A stretch of DNA of 10,506 bases from CAZPDM01 sp964585305 (GTDB taxonomy: Bacteria > Planctomycetota > Uabimicrobiia > Uabimicrobiales > JABWCH01): the NCBI GenBank assembly GCA_964585305.1, contig CAZPDM010000114.1:1-10506 (forward strand), read 5' to 3'. The notes beneath the pieces were generated by a model. The model was not told where the DNA came from. It searched no databases and was given only the letters and a program-made list of their open reading frames with translations. The translations under genes were made by a program, and so were the position numbers. Shown in pieces: positions 7,778 to 10,506 of this stretch (positions are counted from its first letter, which is position 1; each line of letters starts with the position of its first letter).

Positions 7778-9949
7778 ATGTCGGATGAGAAAAATTTTAC
7801 TCCCAAAAATTTCCAAGAAAAAAACTTACCAGAATTTACTATGACGGCTTTACTTTTGGGAATAGTAATGTGCATATTTTTTTCAGCAACCACTTTTTAT
7901 TTTACTCTAAAAATGGGAATGGCTATTATTGTTGCATATCCAGCAGCTTTAATTGCCAAAGCTATTTTTAACTCAATTCAAGGAAATATATTAGAAGAAA
8001 ATATCTCTCGTATAATAGCAACAACTGGAGATCATATTGCCGCGTCTGCCTTTTTTACACTAATATTATTTTTTAATTTAGATTTAATGTCTCCTAAAAG
8101 TTTTTTTACCTGGAAATCTTATTTTATTTTTACTGTGCTTATTACATCTGGTGCAATGTTGGGAATTATGATTGCTACAATTTTCCGCCGCCTAATGGTT
8201 ACAGATCAAAGTTTTCTTTTTCCAGAATCAATTGCAATTGGAATAATTCATAAACCTAGTTTAGTAATGAAATATCTTGAAAATCAAGTATTACAAAACA
8301 TTTCTAATAAAATAAAAAGGTTACAAAATTCTTTTTATATCCTTGTTGGAATGCTCGTAGGGCTTATGATTCAAATTGCTGGATATATTAGATTCTATGC
8401 AGAATCTCAAAATTTTATTCCCTTAATCAAAAGTACTATGGAGGATAAATTTGGAGAAACTATTATAAGAATTAGAACTGGCATTATGATAAATATACCG
8501 AATGCTAGTCCAGCATATATGGGACTTGGTTATATTATGGGAATCAAGTTAGCCAGTTTGCTTTTTTGCGGTGGTATTTTAGGCTGGATGTTCATTATCC
8601 CAATATTATTATATATCTACTCTTCTGATATGAATTTGCCTAGTATTATAAATGGTGCATCAATAGAAGAAATTGAAAATGTATGGAGGGTATGGCAAAC
8701 CGCATATTTGGATCAATGGAGATTTTCTGTACGAACTATTGGCGTTGGTGCTATTTTCGCAAGTGTAGTTTTTTTCTTATTCAAAATGATAAATAAAATT
8801 TTCCTCAATTCTCTTGCCAACAAAGAATTTTCTGATCATCCTTCTAATAAATCTTTTTCTTCCGACGAACTTAGAAAAACAGAGGATATTTCAAATTTCT
8901 CTACAAAAGAAGAAAACGAAAGAGATTTCCCTTCCCATAAAATTCGTACAATAATTTTTGCTTCAGTTTTAATTATATGCTGTTTATTTTCTTTTTATCT
9001 TCTTATAGATAAAGAAAATAACAATTATTCAACAATAGCCAAAGTCGCAATTGCTATAAGTATGACATTTATTGTTTTAATATCTTGTTTTATATTTTCT
9101 CTCATTTCCTCTTATATTGCTTCAAGTTTGGGGGCGGTTAATATTCCTCTTACAGCATTAACTCTTGCATTTATTATTATTGTCATTCCAATTTTTTCTA
9201 TATTTGGAATAAAAGGAGATATTGCTATTGCTCTTATTTTATTTATGGCGGCTATTGTTTGTACCTCTTCAGCAGTTGCTGCAAATACAATGCAAGATTT
9301 TAAAGTAGGAAATATTTTAGGTGCTACCCCCTGGAAAATGCAAATTGCTAGCATAGTTGGTGTAATTGTTGCAGTAAATGTTATTTTTGGCACTTTTGCT
9401 CTTTTATTCAGAGATTATCCTATTTTTCCTATGACTTTTCCAAAGACTGTACAAAAATTTATTTTTGAAGGAGTAGATTGGACATATATTTGTGTTGGTA
9501 TATTTATTGGCTTTGGATCAATATTATTGCGCATTCGCAATTCTGTTTTGATTGGCGTAGGAATGTATCTTCCTCTTGATATGAGTTTAGTTATTTTTCT
9601 AGGGGCCTTTGCAAAATGGCTGTTAGATAAAATTTGTTATAATTCTAATAATGGCTATTCTTCAAGTAAAGTATTTGAAGTAGAAAATACTATAAATTCA
9701 AAACAGGATAATAATGAGGATCCGCCTAATACTCGAATTGTCAGAGCAACAAACATTGGTATTTTATTAAGTTCAGGGTTAATTTTAGGAGAGGCTTTAG
9801 CCGGATTATTTTTTTCTATTTATTTCCTTTGTGGTGGAAGATATTTTTCTATATTTAACGAACCTTCTTCCCTTATAAGTATTGGAATCTTAATAGGGAT
9901 TTCCTTTTTATTAGTTTTCGTCCCTCTTGACAATTCTGCTGATAATTAA
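7778..9949 (+). CDS. OPT-family oligopeptide transporter
   Basis: The 723-residue inner-membrane protein has roughly 14-16 hydrophobic helices and belongs to the OPT family, proton-driven importers of small peptides or metal chelates. Family signatures are visible in order: TLKMGMAIIVAYPAALI (43-59), ISRIIATTGDHIAA (76-89, matching the usual TIASAGESIAAG), FLFPESIAIG (146-155), AYMGLGYIMG (246-255) and, in the second half, AANTMQDFKVGNILGATPWK (501-520), close to the canonical NLQDLKTGxLVGATPWK. A hydrophilic, charged linker at about 346-390 separates the two halves and is poorly conserved in such proteins. The ribosome binding site GGAGA precedes the ATG by six bases. The gene diverges from the permease-zwf unit. 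In a host-dependent bacterium its likely role is to take up host-derived peptides; that role and the substrate are inferred. Confidence 0.93.
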   Translation: MSDEKNFTPKNFQEKNLPEFTMTALLLGIVMCIFFSATTFYFTLKMGMAIIVAYPAALIAKAIFNSIQGNILEENISRIIATTGDHIAASAFFTLILFFNLDLMSPKSFFTWKSYFIFTVLITSGAMLGIMIATIFRRLMVTDQSFLFPESIAIGIIHKPSLVMKYLENQVLQNISNKIKRLQNSFYILVGMLVGLMIQIAGYIRFYAESQNFIPLIKSTMEDKFGETIIRIRTGIMINIPNASPAYMGLGYIMGIKLASLLFCGGILGWMFIIPILLYIYSSDMNLPSIINGASIEEIENVWRVWQTAYLDQWRFSVRTIGVGAIFASVVFFLFKMINKIFLNSLANKEFSDHPSNKSFSSDELRKTEDISNFSTKEENERDFPSHKIRTIIFASVLIICCLFSFYLLIDKENNNYSTIAKVAIAISMTFIVLISCFIFSLISSYIASSLGAVNIPLTALTLAFIIIVIPIFSIFGIKGDIAIALILFMAAIVCTSSAVAANTMQDFKVGNILGATPWKMQIASIVGVIVAVNVIFGTFALLFRDYPIFPMTFPKTVQKFIFEGVDWTYICVGIFIGFGSILLRIRNSVLIGVGMYLPLDMSLVIFLGAFAKWLLDKICYNSNNGYSSSKVFEVENTINSKQDNNEDPPNTRIVRATNIGILLSSGLILGEALAGLFFSIYFLCGGRYFSIFNEPSSLISIGILIGISFLLVFVPLDNSADN

Positions 9950-9985
9950 ACAAATTAAAAAATATGAAACTTGGTTATTTTTTTC

Positions 9986-10015
9986 TTGCATATTTTCTTA
10001 AAATTGTGCTAAAAT
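9986..10015 (+). promoter_or_regulatory. extended -10 promoter without a protein gene behind it
   Basis: TTGCAT (9986-9991) and TAAAAT (10010-10015) are 18 bases apart, and TGC directly before the -10 gives the extended -10 motif. A second possible pair, TTAAAA (9998-10003) and TATAAT (10021-10026) with a 17-base spacer, overlaps it. Transcription would begin near 10022-10033, at the edge of the hairpin at 10032. Confidence 0.5.
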
Positions 10016-10031
10016 GAAGTTATAATATATT

Positions 10032-10075
10032 GCCAAGAAAACCGCTATGCTTGTATAGCGGATGAATTGGCTTTT
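10032..10075 (+). terminator. hairpin with symmetric internal loop and T-run
   Basis: GCCAA (10032-10036) pairs with TTGGC (10067-10071) and CCGCTAT (10042-10048) with ATAGCGG (10055-10061). The two stems are separated by a symmetric 5-by-5 internal loop (GAAAA opposite ATGAA), and TTTT follows. It may be a terminator, a small RNA or a leader element; no known riboswitch class was recognised. Confidence 0.5.
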
Positions 10076-10081
10076 CATAAA

Positions 10082-10120
10082 TATATTGTTCCAACAAAAT
10101 TTTTTTGTTGAAACAATATA
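10082..10120. repeat. 18-bp inverted repeat
   Basis: Arms 10082-10099 and 10103-10120 pair with a single mismatch (C10091 opposite A10111) around a 3-base T loop. The sequence that follows is A-rich, so it does not look like an ordinary plus-strand terminator. Confidence 0.6.
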
Positions 10121-10144
10121 AAAAAAAATTTAAAATTTAATTGG

Positions 10145-10182
10145 CATGTAAAAATAGTTGCTATAGCAACTATTTTTACATG
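10145..10182. repeat. perfect 38-base palindrome, terminator-like
   Basis: The arms CATGTAAAAATAGTTGC (10145-10161) and their exact complement (10166-10182) surround TATA, which is itself symmetric, so all 38 bases are palindromic. The inner A5-stem-T5 layout is that of a bidirectional intrinsic terminator. TTGGCA (10141-10146) and TGCCAA (10191-10196) could pair as an outer clamp. It directly abuts the proposed omega RNA, so its right arm may serve as the guide segment. Confidence 0.7.
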
Positions 10183-10455
10183 GGATATAGTGCCAAACGC
10201 AATGACCTGGCAAGTAATGGTTGAAATACCTAGTGGAAATACGCTCACTGCTGGAATTCCAGACCATAGTTAGGGCCACAAAATAGAGTGCTACCAGCGA
10301 GCGACAATTTGGTCTAATCAAAAAAGTAAGCGGAGACTGTGCAAGCACAGCGACCGTGTCAAGGAACTTGTGGCGGTTCCTGTAAGAATAAGGCTTTGAA
10401 TAAAAGCAATCTTCTTGTCGAAGCCTCGTGGTTCGCCACGAGGTACGTCACGTAT
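10183..10455 (+). ncRNA. candidate IscB omega RNA (HEARO-type structured RNA)
   Basis: This segment is richer in G+C than its surroundings and shows many nested pairings: GACC (10204-10207) with GGTC (10311-10314), ATGGT (10217-10221) with ACCAT (10263-10267), the palindrome CTGGAATTCCAG (10251-10262), CTGTGC/GCACAG (10337-10350), AGGAAC/GTTCCT (10362-10381), GCTTT/AAAGC within AAGAA/TTCTT (10384-10416), and CCTCGTGG-TTCG-CCACGAGG (10424-10443) followed by TACGTCAC. A long structured RNA ending in a strong hairpin just before an open reading frame is the layout of HEARO/omega RNAs, which guide IscB or IsrB nucleases of IS200/IS605-related elements. The boundaries are approximate; the guide would lie at the 5' end. 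A group II intron was considered, but the typical GUGYG start and domain V were not found. Confidence 0.55.
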
Positions 10456-10473
10456 TTAAAAAAAGGAGATACT

Positions 10474-10506
10474 GTGAGAGTATCTTCCTATAGTACTATT
10501 GCTATT
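10474..10506 (+). CDS. start of a gene behind the structured RNA, possibly IscB/IsrB (partial)
   Basis: A GTG at 10474 has an excellent ribosome binding site (AAAGGAG, 10462-10468) five bases upstream and opens a frame that continues to the end of the window, reading MRVSSYSTIAI. Eleven residues are too few to assign a family, and the PLMP motif typical of IscB N-termini is not among them. The position 30 bases after the last hairpin of the candidate omega RNA is the main reason to suspect an IscB-type nuclease. Confidence 0.45.
   Translation, partial: MRVSSYSTIAI

Larger units (their letters stand above)
9950..10182 (+). other. AT-rich intergenic region with promoter and three consecutive hairpins
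   Basis: No convincing protein gene is seen on either strand. The stretch holds a promoter (9986-10015) and inverted repeats at 10032-10071, 10082-10120 and 10145-10182, listed separately. It could encode a small structured transcript or be the terminator zone of the OPT gene that was later targeted by the mobile element to its right. Confidence 0.6.

Noticed and set aside
9112..9393. 93-codon minus-strand frame inside the OPT gene
   Set aside because: It lies wholly within a well-supported OPT coding region and is the antisense shadow of hydrophobic codons.
10032..10075. Kink-turn or known riboswitch
   Set aside because: The internal loop has GA-like bases but is a symmetric 5-by-5 loop, not a 3-base bulge with tandem G-A pairs, and no known aptamer core was recognised.
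10130..10348. 72-codon open frame on the minus strand
   Set aside because: It runs across the perfect palindrome and through the structured RNA, has no ribosome binding site, and its product (many Cys, Tyr and Asn) resembles no known protein.
10183..10470. Group II intron 5' end
   Set aside because: GAGCG occurs (10298-10302), but no GUGYG boundary, domain V or reverse-transcriptase reading frame is visible; the terminal UUCG hairpin before a start codon fits an omega RNA better.
1..10506. CRISPR array, tRNA or rRNA genes
   Set aside because: No regularly spaced direct repeats and no cloverleaf or ribosomal sequence were seen on either strand.

Overview
The window is a low-GC bacterial stretch with Shine-Dalgarno-like sites and sigma70-type promoters. 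It holds six full-length protein genes, a possible gene fragment at the left edge, and a structured, less AT-rich segment at the right edge that looks like the start of an IscB-type mobile element. The tandem FYVE zinc fingers, the long HEAT-repeat membrane protein and the OPT transporter together suggest a host-associated or protist-dwelling bacterium. Legionellales-like gammaproteobacteria are one possibility, but amoeba symbionts from other phyla are not excluded. This assignment is an inference from gene content; no ribosomal or other marker gene is present.

Left part (1-590): a possible 3' end of an upstream gene runs through a long imperfect hairpin (59-110). A small DUF559 (PD-(D/E)XK nuclease-like) gene follows at 119-526 and is closed by a 22-bp-stem intrinsic terminator (537-587).

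Central plus-strand part (590-5120): a clear promoter (636-663) drives a 570-residue protein that joins a GlnD/DUF294-like nucleotidyltransferase core to two C-terminal FYVE-type zinc fingers, an unusual architecture that reads like a secreted effector aimed at PI3P-bearing host membranes. It is followed by an 851-residue protein with about seven to eight membrane segments and a long HEAT-repeat C-terminal half. A hairpin lies between the two genes and a small hairpin sits over the second gene's start region.

Minus-strand operon (5250-7735): a consensus-like promoter (7735-7708) reads into an EamA/DMT permease gene and, 12 bases downstream, zwf (glucose-6-phosphate dehydrogenase). A long inverted repeat serves as a shared terminator between zwf and the convergent HEAT gene.

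Right part (7778-10506): a 723-residue OPT-family transporter gene is followed by about 230 bases of AT-rich DNA packed with a promoter and three hairpins, one of them a perfect 38-base palindrome. From about 10183 base composition changes (hand count 111 G+C in 10201-10440, 46%) and the sequence folds into several nested stems ending in an 8-bp stem with a TTCG loop. A GTG start with a strong ribosome binding site follows at 10474. This layout matches an omega RNA (HEARO class) upstream of an IscB/IsrB-family nuclease, whose coding sequence leaves the window after 11 codons, so the family cannot be confirmed here.
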